Positions 1 to 12,300 are shown, counted from the first letter of the stretch. The stretch is 64,000 nucleotides of DNA from Thinopyrum elongatum (GCA_011799875.1 CM022298.1:287652395-287716394), one strand, 5' to 3'. Notes: a model not told the origin generated them from the letters alone. Made by a program: numbers and translations.

Positions 1-345
1 ACAAGGGTTTCAATGTCTATAAAGACAGGACGTTACTGATAACGCCAGCAATAAAGGAAAATAAATGATCATTAAGACTACGGAGTGAACGCCTGACCCT
101 TGCCATCCTGAGTGACCTTAGATCTTCTGTCTTCCGAGTGGTTTCCGGTGTGGTCGAGTGAGTACACCCCGGTCGAATGGAATTGGGTTGTCCGAATGAA
201 CTGTTGGTCGAGTGGGATGCACCCTGTGGCGATTTCAGTCGGTAGATGGTGCCATCCTTTGAATGTCCTTGGCCTTAGGGCAGTGTCCTCGGTAAGGGTG
301 TCTAGGTCGGGCCTATTACCCTACCCTAGGTACATGTCTTCGTCA
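1..345 (-). repeat. E1 3' LTR (partial, cut by window start)
   Basis: Co-linear with 12633-12977 at a constant offset of 12632; I count three mismatches (near positions 25, 58 and 91). On the minus strand it begins TGACGAAGACATG, directly preceded by the purine-rich tract at 346-357. About 249 bp of the LTR lie outside the window. Confidence 0.93.
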
Positions 346-357
346 TTAGCCCCCGAA
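346..357 (-). other. E1 polypurine tract candidate
   Basis: On the minus strand the bases just before the 3' LTR read TTCGGGGGCTAA. The other Tat elements here have the same kind of tract (CCCGGGGGCTCC in E2, CCCGGGGGCTTC in X) immediately before their 3' LTRs. Likely plus-strand primer for reverse transcription. Confidence 0.6.
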
Positions 358-760
358 TGGATCTGGGTTCGAGTGGAGAAGGGGTTGAAGATGGTTCCGA
401 CCCGATTTATATGCTTCAGAGGCATCCTAATCGGGCCGGTGATCTTTGTAAAAACTTCAACTTCATTTTCAGTCGCTTGGGTCCATTCAGAGGTCGTCGA
501 GTGATTTTTTCTGATAAGCTCCGAATGTTGATATGGTATAAGATCCTTGGCGCGATTGGTCACGCTGCCGCTTTCCGGATCTCACGGGATTCAAAATTTG
601 GAGAAGTGCGCGGGACGGAGAGGGCCGCAGTAGACGGAGCGGATTAGGCAAGGACGCCTCGATTCTCGTGCCACCTTTTTCGCCACGTATCCAGCGCGCG
701 ACTGTTGCGGGATTTGACTGGATTGCCTGGGCCCACTAGTCAGCCACTCGGGAGCGGACC

Positions 761-769
761 CATATAAGG
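761..769 (+). promoter_or_regulatory. TATA-like box of the E1 antisense gene
   Basis: CATATAAGG lies about 118 bp upstream of the ATG at 887, in a GC-rich leader. E2 has CATAAAAGGA at a similar distance upstream of its antisense ATG, which supports an internal promoter independent of the LTR. Confidence 0.5.
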
Positions 770-886
770 CGTCGGGGTCGATGAGCCCGGTACTATGCTC
801 CCCATCTCCTTCCTCCTCTCCTGTTTCACCACCGCATTCGCCGCCACCTTCGACGCCGCCGCCCCGCCCGAGCGCAGCCTGCCGCG

Positions 887-3800
887 ATGGGGAAGGAGAA
901 GACGGCGGCCTTGGAGCGTGCGAAGAAAGCGACGGCGGCAGCGAAGGGCAAGAAGACGAGTCGGGGAGGCTCGTCGTCGAGATCCGGCCTGCCGCCCGGC
1001 TGGATCCAGGGCGATTGGATTCGCTCCACGATTCAGCAAGAAGACATGGAGGATCTGGTCGAGGGAGGCTTGATCGACCATGGGTCTTGGAGGCTGCCAG
1101 GTGACGAGACCGAGCCGCAACCGCAGGAGGGTGAGTGCGTCCTCCTCGCGACTCACGTCGACCGTGGTTTTTCTCTGCCCCCTCATCCTTTTTTTCGAGG
1201 TTTTCTGAACTTTTTTGGGGCCCAACTTCATCACTTTTCTCCGAACACCATCACATACCTAGCTGCGTTTGTCTCCATGTGTGAGAATTTCTTGGGTTGT
1301 CGACCGCATTGGGTTCTCTTCAAACACATCTTCACCTGCCGCTCACAGTCTGTGAAAAAGGCCAGCCCGAGTGATGAGAGGACGCACGTGATTAAGATGT
1401 GCGGAGGTCTAGGGATCCAGATGAGAGGCAAAAGCACATTTCCACCTATGACTCTTCCCGATTCGGTCAGAGGGTGGCAGTTGACCTGGTTTTATTGTAA
1501 AGACAAACCAACTCCTGGTCAGTCGACTGGCCTTCCTCCCTTTACCATGGGGCGAATTGAAAAGCCCTCTTCCTTGAAAGTGACTCCAGAAGAAAAGGTG
1601 GAGGTGAACATGTTGGTCGACCGCGTAATCCAACTTGTCCGCGATGGCGTGACCGGCATGGATTTGCTAGAGGTGTTCCTCACTCGCCGCATCCAGCCGC
1701 TCCAGGCCCGCGATCATCCTATGTGGATGTATTCGGGCGCCGATGATTCTGCTCGGATCCACCCGGAGGAAGTTGCCGAGGAGACGGTGGCGCGGTGGCT
1801 GCAGAGCATTACCGGAAACAGAGACAACCCCAGGGGGTCTAGGAGAATTCTGCCACTCGGCGCTGATAACGAACCAGACAAGGTCAGACCTTCGAAGTCA
1901 AGTGACTTTTACTCTAATTTGTAAACTGTCTTTGGAACCGACTGATGCTTGTTTGATTCTTTGCTTCGCAGATATATACTGAGATGTACTCGATGCCCAA
2001 CGGGGAGCAGATCCAGGAAGGAGAAGAGAGCGGAGGCGACAGCGGCGACTGGAACTCCGATGGGGAGAGTGATAAAGAGCAGGAAAACTCGAGCAGTGAG
2101 GAGGAGGTCGATTCTCCACCTCGCACGGAAAAGCGTTCCAAGCACAAGCACGACCCAGCAAGTATCCGGGGCAAGGTGGCAGCACCGACTGGACAGACTT
2201 CGAAGCGCACTCGGACATCTTCTCCGGTGCCGACTGAGAAGGCTCCGAAGCAGCTCAAGACCGCGCCGTCCAAGCCACGGAAGGCTTTGCCCAAGATCAA
2301 GGTTGACGTTCCCGTCGCCTCTGCGTAAGCGTTTCGTTTTCACCCTTTGTTTGAAGGATCTTATATTAGTTGCCGACCCATCCACTTGCTTGACCGAGTG
2401 AACCTTGAGATTTGCAGTGCTGCTACCTCCGGGACTTCTGCTTACCAAGATGATGGTGACGAGGAGATGAAGGACGCGGTCACCTCCAAAGCGAGTATGA
2501 CCCCTGTTATCTTCATCTTTTCTTTGCTAGCCAATTCTACAGTCGACTGAACTCTTGTGGTCGATTCTTTTGCAGCTCCGCGAGATGTTATTGAACTTCA
2601 AGACGATGATGAAAATGAGCCACAAGAACTCGTGGGTAGGAGGAGCAGGGCCTCAGTCAAGAAGGTGCCAGCTAGCAAGACGCCCCAGTCGACGCCGGCG
2701 ACGGAACCAGCTATCCAGCAATCCGGGGACTTCAACCGTGCCTCCGTTACTTTTGCGATTCCCTTGTCGATTGCTCGTCCTTCGTCATCGACTGTGCGGG
2801 CCCTTCCTCCGTCTCTCAAGCTACTGCAACTGATACACCGACTGCACCTCCCACCGCCCATCAAGTCCTAGAAGACCAAGTGAGTGCTGCCAAGGAGGCT
2901 ATACGCCAGGCTGGCGTTATGATGGAGCAGATGAAGGTGGTGCGTGAGGCTAGTCAAGCTGCCTATGATGCCAGCTCAGCACTTCAGGCCAATGTCCAGG
3001 TTAGCTTACTTCCGACTGAACTCCATCTTGACGCTTGTTCTGTTGGGAAATGATATTTAGGAACTGCTGTTTTATCCGCAAGACGTCTGTGGATGAGCGT
3101 TTTGGAATCTTAATTGCACACCCATTGTCAGTCTGTACACCCACTTGGTGTTTTAATTTATGTTGAGTAGTTTTTTCACTTGAGTCGACTAGGTTGTGCT
3201 GATCGAATCTCTGAACCAGTGGGGGCACGCTGAGTGCACCCACTGGGTGTAGTCCCCGAGACCGCCGTCGAATGTTTGATTCGGCGGGGGTCTTTTAACA
3301 GATCTTTTCCACTCGGGTTGGGCAGATCATGCCGAGTGGAACCTTTACCAGTGGGGGCACGTTGAGTGCACCCACTGGGTGTAGTCCCCGAGACCGTGGT
3401 CGACTGCGGGCAGTCGGCTATGGTCTGAGTTTTTTTTACTGGACGGACCAAGTCGATTGAAAGAGTCGGACCAGTGGGGGCACGCTGAGTGCACCCACTG
3501 GGTGTAGTCCCCGAGACTATTGGCGAATGTTTGATTCGGCAGTAGTCTTTGTGTCTGCCGACTGACTATCTTCTGAACACAGAAATCTTGTGATCTTGGA
3601 GCCCGGTTTGCCGACTTGGAGAAGAAGCAAACTCAGCTCAATCTTGACCTGGAATTGGCTCGAAACAACTTGCAGAAGGCTAAGGATGACGCTGCTGGTA
3701 AGGAAAGTTTGTCGACCGGTTCTCTTGCCATCTTTTCTCCTCCTTTTTCTGATTCGGATGTTATTCTTTCTAGAAACAATGAGACAAGCTTTGGAGAAGA

Positions 3801-4621
3801 AGGACCTTGACCTTGCGGTTGCGAAGAAAACCGCCGAAGACAAACTGGCGCTTGCCGACCAAAAGATGGCTTCAGTCGGACAGCTGGAGGCAGAGAATGC
3901 CAAGCTGAAGGCTGCTCTTGACGAAGCCAACAAAGAAGTGACTCGTCTGAAGAAGGACAAGTGAACCCTGACCGATAAAGTAGAAGACATCACCCGCAGG
4001 AGGGACGAGCTGGAGAACTACCTGGGAGGACTCGCCAAAAAATTGTTCCTCATGCTTGAAGGTACTTTTCTCTATGCGATTGGTTTGCTTTCGTCGACTC
4101 ATCATACCGCTGTCGACTCATTATTTCTCTGTGATTGCAGAATTCTGTCAAGACTTCGAGGAAGAAATTGGGCGAGTCGAGACGAACTTGGACCCTATCA
4201 ACTCTCCTGTCAAAGATGAAGCAGCCATGAATGTGCTCCGACTGGAGTCTCGCCTCGCCAGTGCCTTGGAATATCTTGCTCGACTCAAGGTTGCAGTTTC
4301 GCGGATCGACACAGCGCTCTGGCCAGGGGACACGCTCCGAAACGACCTCGAGTCTCTGATGACTCGACTTAACGAGATTCTGGTCGAGTGCAGGAGTGGA
4401 AGAAGTTCGCTGCTCGATGCGGTGCTGACGTAGCTTTATCCCTGGTTCGCGTCCACTGCAGGGAAGCCAGAGAAGAGAAGCTAGCGGCAATCAAGGTCGC
4501 CAACACCAAGAAGCTCGACTTCCAGTCTTTCATGGAGACCTTCATTGCTGCTGCTACTCGAATCGCAGATGGAATTGACCTGGACGAGTTTGTCGAGCCT
4601 GCCAGCCCCTCTGCGGAGTGA
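887..4621 (+). pseudogene. E1 antisense gene: Transposase_28-type domain plus coiled coil, seven exons
   Basis: Function unknown. Exon model by eye: 887-1882, 1972-2324, 2418-2494, 2576-2999, 3583-3697, 3774-4061, 4141-4621, all with GT donors and AG acceptors, and phases that match across most junctions. The N-terminal part (ATG at 887, start ATGGGGAAG) holds the conserved FSPNTI...AAF..MCENFLG block of Pfam 'putative gypsy type transposon' (Transposase_28). Exons 2-4 are acidic and low-complexity (SSSEEEVDSPP). Exons 4-6 predict a long coiled coil (heptad-rich KKTAEDKLALADQKM stretch), and exon 7 a helical tail ending FVEPASPSAE. Breaks: a one-base frame change in exon 4 (about 2757-2845), TGA at 3962-3964 and a frame change near 4385 in exon 7. 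It lies convergent to pol. Conceivably a regulatory or structural accessory protein; that is inference. Confidence 0.75.
3213..3524 (+). repeat. Three-copy tandem repeat in intron 4 of the E1 antisense gene
   Basis: Three copies of a roughly 125-bp unit with the conserved core CCAGTGGGGGCACGCTGAG, then CACCCACTGGGTGTAGTCCC (cores near 3217, 3350 and 3471). The core is self-complementary (CCAGTGGG...CCCACTGG) and could form a hairpin. Between cores is a variable segment with TCGAATGTTTGATTCGGC. Confidence 0.85.
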
Positions 4622-4802
4622 ATGAAACTTTTATGATCTGATTCAATTTGCCTCGGTATGCCGAGTGATTCTATAACCGTAAAACTCCTTCGGGCCTGAT
4701 GCCCGAGTACTTTGAGCTCCTTCGTCCGACCTTTTATGATCCGGTTCAATTTGCCTCAGTATGCCGAGTGATTTTGTAACCGTAAAACTCCTTCGTCCGA
4801 AC
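4622..4802 (+). repeat. Duplicated segment 3' of the E1 antisense gene
   Basis: Two diverged copies of about 105 bp starting TTTTATGAT..GATTCAATTTGCCTC and ending CCGTAAAACTCCTTCG (about 4629-4700 and 4733-4800). They lie directly after the stop codon, so they probably form the 3' UTR. Confidence 0.75.
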
Positions 4803-4943
4803 TTTGTTTGCCCTTAAATATGCTTGTTTTTATTTCCGAGTGGAACTTGTATCTTCACTCGGAACAGAAGCAGTTCTGAGGATAGGATCGCGGACGACCT
4901 GCACCTCGTCGTCCTTGCAGATCAGGATGAAGCATGTTTTACA

Positions 4944-6070
4944 CTTAGGCGAGTACATGACTGCAGCTAAGCCTCCGAGTGAGAGGGTTGCTCATCACTC
5001 GGTTGGACTTTCTTAAACTTAGGCGAGTGCAGGACTGCAGCTAAGCCCCCGAGTGAGAGGGTTGCTCATCACTCGGTAGGATTTTTTTAAACTTAGGCGA
5101 GTATAGGACTGCAGCTAAGCCTCCGAGTGAGAGGGTTGCTCGTCACTCCGTAGGATTTTTTAAACTTAGGCGAGTACGGGACTGCAGCTAAGCCCCCGAG
5201 TGAAAGGGTTGCTCTCACTCGGTAGGATTTTTTAAACTTAGCGAGTACAGGACTGCAGCTAAGCCTCCGAGTGAGAGGGTTCCTCTCACTCGGTAGGATT
5301 TTTTAAACTTAGGCGAGTACGGACTGCAGCTAAGCCCCCGAGGTGAGGGTTGCTCATCACTCGGTAGGATTTTTTAAACTTAGGCGAGTACGGGACTGCA
5401 GCTAAGCCCCCGAGTGAGAGGGTTGCTCATCACTCGTAGGATTTTTTTTAAACTTAGGAGTACAGGACTGCAGCTAAGCCCCCGAGTGAGAGGGTTGCTC
5501 ACACTCTTAGGATTTTTTTTAAACTTAGGCGAGTACGGACTGCACTAAGCCCCGAGTGAGAGGGTTGCTCACCACTCGTAGGATTTTTTAAACTTAGGCG
5601 AGTACGGGACTGCAGCTAAGCCCCCCGAGTGAGAGGGTTGCTCACCTCGGTAGGATTTTCTTAAACTTAGGCGAGTACGGGACTGCAGCTAAGCCCCCGA
5701 GTGAGAGGGTTGCTCATCACTCGGTAGGATTTTTTAAACTTAGCGAGTACGGGACTGCAGCTAACCCCCCGAGTGAGAGGGTTGCTCATCACTCGTAGGA
5801 TTTTTGTTTTAAACTTAGGCGAGTACAGGACTGCAGCTAAGCCCCCGAGTGAGAGGGTTGCTCATCACTCGGTAGGATTTTGTTTTAAACTTAGGCGAGT
5901 ACAGGACTGCAGCTAAGCCCCCGAGTGAGAGGGTTGCTCACCACTCGGTAGGATTTTTTTAAACTTAGGCGAGTACAGGACTGCAGCTAAGCCTCCGAGT
6001 GAGAGGGTTGCTCGTCACTCGGTAAGATTTTACAAACTTAGGCGAATCGGATTCGCGGCTAAGCCACCCA
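4944..6070 (+). repeat. Tandem array of a ~73-bp unit (~15 copies) in E1
   Basis: Unit reads AAACTTAGGCGAGTACGGG, then ACTGCAGCTAAGCCCCCGAG, then TGAGAGGGTTGCTCATCACT, then CGGTAGGATTTTTT. CTGCAGCTAAGC recurs about every 70-76 bp from about 4961 to 5980, with a degenerate last copy near 6050. Copies differ by small indels and in the length of the T run. The array sits between the convergent 3' ends of the antisense gene and pol. Family knowledge: the corresponding region of Ogre/Tat elements is hypervariable and can seed satellites. Confidence 0.95.
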
Positions 6071-6186
6071 CTGGGGGATTTTGGACACATGTATTAGTAA
6101 CAACAATCATTTAGGAGACTGTAAAACCATGTCTTTGATACACGAACTGAAAGGTACTCTTTATTACATCTCATCAGTCTGAACAC

Positions 6187-9100
6187 TTAAGTATAAAAAC
6201 GGCGGAGTAGCTCCGCATTCCAAGCGCGCGGCTCGTCTTTATTATGCTCCACATTGTAGAGGTGATACGCTCCGTTGTGGAGCACCTTGGTGACGATGAA
6301 GGGACCTTCCCAAGTGGGGGCAAGTTTGTGAGGCCGTTGCTGGTCCACTCGGAGCACAAGGTCTCCTTCCTGAAATGCTCGACCCTTCACATTTCTGGCA
6401 TATAATCGACGAAGGTCTTGCTGATAAATGGTCGAACGGATCAAGGCCATCTCTCTTTCTTCTTCCAAAAGATCAACAACATCTTATCGAGCTCGTTCTG
6501 CTTCAGCTTCTGAAAAAAGTTCTACTCGGGGCGCATTGTGAAGCAAGTCACTCGGCAGCACAGCCTCAGCCCCATAGACCATGAAGAAGGGGTTTCGACC
6601 AGTCGACCGATTTGGTGTTGTTCTTAATCCCCAAAGGACTGACGGTAGCTCATCTACCCAAGCACTGGCCGCATGTTTGAGGTCGCGCATCAATCGAGGT
6701 TTCAGACCTTTGAGAATCAAGCCGTTCGCTCTTTCTGCCTGTCCATTCGATTGAGGGTGGGCGACTGAAGCATAGTCAACCCGAGTACCTTGGGATGCAT
6801 AGAAAGCTCGAAACTCATCAGAATCAAAGTTCGACCCATTATCCGTGATGATGCTGTGTGGGACTCCATATCTAAATGTTAACCCTCTGATGAAGCTGAC
6901 TGCAGTACTTGCATCCAGGTTTTTGACAGGTTTAGCTTCGATCCACTTGGTGAACTTGTCGACTGCTACAAGCACATGGGTGAAACCACTCCTGCCAGTC
7001 TTCAGAGGTCCCACCATATCCAAACCCCAAACAGCGAATGGCCGGACGAGTGGAATGGTCTTCAGGGCTGAAGCGGGTTTGTGGGACATGTTGGAGTAGA
7101 ACTGGCAGCCCTCACATTTATCAATTATCTCCTTTGCCATCTCATTTGCCCGCGGCCAATAAAACCCTGCTCGATACGCTTTGGCCACGATGGCCCGAGA
7201 AGACGCATGGTGACCACAGGTTCCCGAGTGAATATCATCAAGGATCATTCGTCCTTCTTCCGGAGTGACGCATTTCTGAACGACCCTAGTGACACTTTCT
7301 CTATAGAGTTGCCCCCCCATCACTGTGAAGGCTTTGGATCGACGGACAATCTAGCGAGCCTCTTCTTCATCCTCTGGAAGCTCTTTCCTGAGAATATATG
7401 CAATGTACGGCACTGTCCAATCTGGAATAACAATCAAAACTTCCATGATCAAGTCGACCACAGCTGGGACTTCAACTTCAGTCGGATCAGTGGAACTTTT
7501 GGGCTGTGGGGGCTCTTCTGTGAAGGGATCTTCTTGAACTGATGGTGCGTGTATATGCTCCAAAAACACATTGCTGGGAATAGGTTCCCGCTTGGATCCT
7601 ATCTTCGCCAAGTCATCAGCTGCTTGATTCTTCAGTCAGGGTATATGGTGGAGCTCTAGCCCCTCAAACTTCTTTTCCAACTTTCTCACCGCATTGCAAT
7701 AACCAGTCATAGCTTGGCTCCTGACGTCCCACTCCTTCATCACTTGATTAACCACTAAATCTGAGTCGCCGAAACCATTAGGCGACGGACGCCGAGTGAA
7801 ATGGCCATTCGCAACCCATACAAGAGTGCTTCATATTCAGCTTCATTGTTGGAGGAATCAAAGTGAATCTGGAGAACATATCTGAGGTTGTCACCTCGTG
7901 GAGATACCAGGACCACTCCAGCGCCTGAACCATTCAACATCTTGGACCCGTCGAAGAACATAGTCCAATGTTCCGACTGTATCTGGGTCAGTAACTGTTG
8001 TTCTATCCACTCGACGAGGAAATCTGCTATCGCTTGAGACTTTATCGCTTTCTTTGCCTCGAACTTGATATCCAGCGGAAGGAGTTCAATCGCCCACTTT
8101 GCCACTCGACCAGTTGCATCTCTGTTGTTTAGAATTTCTGACAACGGAGCGTCACTGATGACTGTAATCGAATGATCTGAGAAGTAATGTGCAACCTTCT
8201 TCGTGGTCAAGTAAATTCCATAGACAAGCTTCTGATAATGTGGATATCCCTTCTTCTTCCCGCTCGACCGTGAGTACTATACTGACAACCTGTCCAGTGG
8301 CTGCTATATAAAGCAGTAAAGGCTCTTTGCTGATTGGAGCAGCAAGCACCGGCTGGGTGGAAAGCAGGGCTTTGAGCTCTGCAAACGCTGCGTCAGCTTC
8401 AGGAGTCCACTCGAACTTATCAGATTTCTTCATTAGTCGGTAAAGAGGCAGTGCCTTTTCACCGAGGCGAGAGATGAATCGTCTCAAAGCGGCCAAACAA
8501 CCAGTAAGCTTCTGAACGTCGTGTACACGCACAGGGCGTTTCATTCGGAGGATCGCACCAACTTTCTCTGGGTTTGCATCGATCCCACATTCGGAAACGA
8601 GGAAACCGAGTAACTTTCCACCTGGAACTCCAAATGTACACTTCGACGGATTAAGCTTGATATCGTATCTTCTCAAATTGCCAAAGGTTTCAGCAAGGTC
8701 AGTCAGCAGGTCGGAACCTTTGCGCGACTTAACCACGATGTCATCCATGTATGCTTCCACATTCCGACTGATTTGAGTTAGCAGGCACTTCTGTATCATG
8801 CGCATGAATGTGGCACCAGCATTCTTGAGACCAAAGGGCATGGTGACATAGCAAAAGCACCCGAATGGGGTGATAAAAGCTGTTTTTATTTCATCAGGTC
8901 CATACAGTTGGATCTGATGGTACCCGGAATATGCATCCAAGAAGGACAATCGCTCACATCCCGCAGTCGAGTCGACTATCTGATCGATGCGGGGGAGAGG
9001 AAAATGATCTTTCGGGCAGGCCCGATTGATATGCTTGAAATCAATGCACATACGGAGTGAATCGTCCTTCTTGGGAACCATGACAACATTGGCGAGCCAC

Positions 9101-9333
9101 TCGGAGTGGTAAATCTCGCGGATGAAGTCAGCTGCCAGAAGCCGAGCCACCTCCTCGCCGATTGCCTTTCTCTTCTCCACAGCGGACCGACGGAGGTGTT
9201 CTTTCACGGGTTTTGCCTTTGGATCGACTCGTAAACGGTGCTCAGCCAGCCCCCTGGGTACACCCGACATGTCAGATGGCTTCCATGCGAAGATGTCCCA
9301 GTTCTCACGGAGGAACTGGATGAGCGCTTCTTC
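6187..9333 (-). pseudogene. pol: E1 pol: reverse transcriptase, RNase H, second RNase H, integrase
   Basis: Replication enzymes of E1, in frame with gag after the UAG at 9334-9336. Order: linker FLRENWDIFAWKPSD; RT with catalytic YMDD (8740-8751); a first RNase H whose usual DAS-type acidic start reads LYIAAT; a second, archaeal-type RNase H beginning MFFDGSKMLNGSGAGVV (about 7900); integrase with HHCC finger (DIHSG..GHH, CEGC), D,D,E core (GLDMVGP, IITDNGSNF, NGQAERAN); and a GPY/F tail (PTWEGPF) ending at 6187. No chromodomain. Breaks: frameshifts near 8230 and 7780, TGA 7636-7638, TAG 7351-7353, TAA 6484-6486. Apart from the segment between the two frameshifts, all parts are in the gag frame. 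Confidence 0.92.
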
Positions 9334-9336
9334 CTA
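9334..9336 (-). other. Conserved in-frame UAG between protease and RT (E1)
   Basis: Minus-strand context is GACAGCAAATAGGAAGAAGC. The same AAA-TAG-GAA sits at 45424-45426 in E2 and 58072-58074 in E3, always in the gag-pol frame. Candidate for translational readthrough, as with the gag-pol UAG of gammaretroviruses; mechanism inferred. Confidence 0.7.
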
Positions 9337-12300
9337 TTTGCTGTCGAGTGTTGTTGAGATATGAGTCGGTGCAGCACTGGGATCGATCGGGTGAATGTGA
9401 ACAAGCTTTGTTTCACCGGACGACTGAAATGCAGACTCGGAAGCAGGCTTCTTAGTGCGCAACAAATCACTCGGGTCTGCAGTCTTCTTATACTCTTCCA
9501 TTTCAATCGCTGCCATCTGTTCATCGGCAATCTTAGAGCCCTTCTGGAGGCACTCTTCTGCTCGTTGCCGATTGCCAGTGACCGTGATCACGCCCTTGGG
9601 GCCAGGCATCTTCAGCTTGAGGTACACGTAACACGGTCGAGCCATGAAACGGGCATATGCAGTTCTGCCCAGAATAGCATGATAGGCACTGTGAAAATCC
9701 ACAACTTCAAATGTCAGCTTCTCCTTGCGGTAATTCCTTGAGTCACCGAAAACCACGTCAAGAGTGATCTGTCCGAGTGAATCAGCTTTCCTCCCTGGAA
9801 TGACACCATGGAACCGCATGTTGCTCTCACTGAGCCTGGACATCGGAATGCCCATCCCACGAAGAGTCTCTGCATACAAAATGTTCAGGCCGCTGCCACC
9901 ATCCATCAAGACTTTGGTCAGTCGGGTGCCCCCAACGACCTGGTCGACCACCAACGCTTGCCTCCCGGGGGTGGCGACGTGCGGTGGGTGGTCAGATTTG
10001 TCGAATGTGATGGGAGTCTTTGACCATTTCAAGTATGTCGTCGTTGCCGGAGCAACCATGTTTACTTCTCTGTTAATGACTTTCAGTCGACTTTTACTCT
10101 CAATGTCAGCAAAAATCATCAAAGTGGAATTGACGTTAGGGAAACCGTCATCATCTTCTTCCTGATCACCATCCTTGTCAGACTCTTTTTCCTTTTCATT
10201 GGGCTGTTTCTCTCGGAACTGCTGGATCAGGAGCTGACATTGTCGAGTGGTGTGTTTGGGATAAATCAGATTTCCCTCTTCATCCTTCTTGGTGTGAATG
10301 TGACATGGCAAGTCCAACACATCGTTCCCAGCCTGATCTTTCACCTTCTTGGGGATCCAGGGTCCCTTGGGCTTTCCTTTGAATTTCCCTTGAGTTACAA
10401 CTGCAACTTCACCCGAACCTGCTGGCTCGGCTTTGTGTTTCTGCTTCCGACCCACTCCGGTGTCTTGGGTGACTGGCTTGCCCTTCCCACTGCGAAGTCG
10501 GTCCTCTTCTTCACCATTAGCGTACCGGGTGGCTATTTCCATCATTCGGGTCAGAGACATATCTCCTGTCCGACCGAATTTCAAGTTAAGCTCCCGATAC
10601 CGAACGCCTTCCTTGAAGGCACAAACTTCTTGGTGTTGGGATACATTCTCTACCGTGTGGTGTAATGTGGTCCATCTTTGGAAGAAATCCCTCAGAGTTT
10701 CATTCGGCTTCTGTACACAATGCTGCAATTCTGTCAACCCCGCAGGTCGTTTGCATGTGCCCTCAAATGTCCTGACAAACACTCGGGCTAACTCCTCCCA
10801 GCTGAATATACTGCTTGGAGCCAACTGATTCAGCCATGCTCTGGCCGACCCTTCCAGCATGAGAGAAAGGTGTTTCATAGCTACCTCATCATTTCCACCA
10901 CCGATCTGGACAGCCACTCGGTAATCTTCCAGCCAAGTATCAGGCTTCGACTCACCGGTGAACTTACTAACCCCAGTCGCCAACCTGAAGTTGGGGGGGA
11001 TCTCAGCGGCTCTGATAGCTCTGCTAAAACACTCGGGACCCGAAACATGAATCCTGCTTCCACCCGGGCGATCCCTGCCTTGCCCCTTTCTGTGTGCTCG
11101 GTTCCTGTCGACCAAACCTTGCACTAAAATTGACCTCGCATCAAACCCTGGCTCCCTTGGGTCGACCGGCGTCCTCCGCCCTCCGTTGTACTGGCGCCTG
11201 TCATCATAGTGCCGGGGCACATATGATCCGCTTCTCGAAGGGGGTGTAGGCGCTCGACGGCGGTCATCACGGCCGAGTCGATGATCGTACTGCTCGTGGA
11301 TCCGACCCAAATGCTGATCCTGGCGATGCACCCGCCCTTCACGCCGCGGAGTCGATCTTGGGCTGTGAGCCGACTGAACTGTGTCAGCCACCACAGATCT
11401 GCTATGGATTCTGTCACGCGACTATGATACTGCAGTGTTTTGGTCTCCTGCCGCCCGGAGCAGAGCCTGAATCTGCATCAAACCTCGTCCAGCTTCTGAC
11501 TGGGATGGCTGGATGGATTCTGCTATACGAGCTGCGGCTGCAAGATTCTGAATCGGAGTGTGGTATACCTGAGGTTCAGGAGGGAATAATTGCCGCCGTC
11601 GACTGGATTCAGGAATCCGCTGCCGAGCACGTTCGTCGAGTGCATGTTGAAGATTTTCCAGTCGAGTGCGTTCAGCCAAAGTGGCCAAGCGCGCTGCCTC
11701 CAAGGCCCGGGCCTCAGAGATCTCTCCGACGATGGGCGTGTGGAGTGCTTCCTCATTACGGCGGTGAAGTTCCTCCTTCCGCTGTGAAGAGATGGTTTCG
11801 GGGTGGTATTCCTCGTGAACACGCGACAGATCGCCACTGCCGTCGCCGCCTCCGTTGCGACGCATGCCAGGCGGGCTACGCGGCGTGTCGACCATCAGGA
11901 CCTCCGCCGCAGGATCGCTGCTGTCGCACTCGGACAGAGTCTCGACGGAGCCAGTCGACAGATCGAACAGGCCGTAGAGAGATTCATCGGGCTCGATTGC
12001 CGCGACTTGAGGGGTGGCCGATTGACGTGCCACTGCATGCTTCACCCACCGCTGAAGCCGCGATCGACCGGATCGCTTGCGGCGGCGAACAGCGAGGGAC
12101 GAAGACGCCGTAGGAAACGACTGATATTGGGTCGACGGCTGCCGCAGAAGGACGCCGGGGACACATGCGCGAAAGTGCGTCGCCCCGCGGACGGGGAATG
12201 CCTCGACGTTGAGGGGGGCCTCCTGGAGCCAGGCGGAGTCGTCGGCGATGAAGACGAGCGCGCCGAGATGGTTCTCGTGGCCCTTAGCCAAACCTCCACC

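Noticed and set aside
740..1234. Long minus-strand ORF opposite the E1 antisense exon 1
   Set aside because: GC-rich shadow in the complementary strand; no family resemblance, and the plus-strand frame has conserved motifs and splice sites.
4944..6070. CRISPR-like array of regular repeats
   Set aside because: Units are directly adjacent with no unique spacers, and the context is a plant retrotransposon; it is a tandem repeat.
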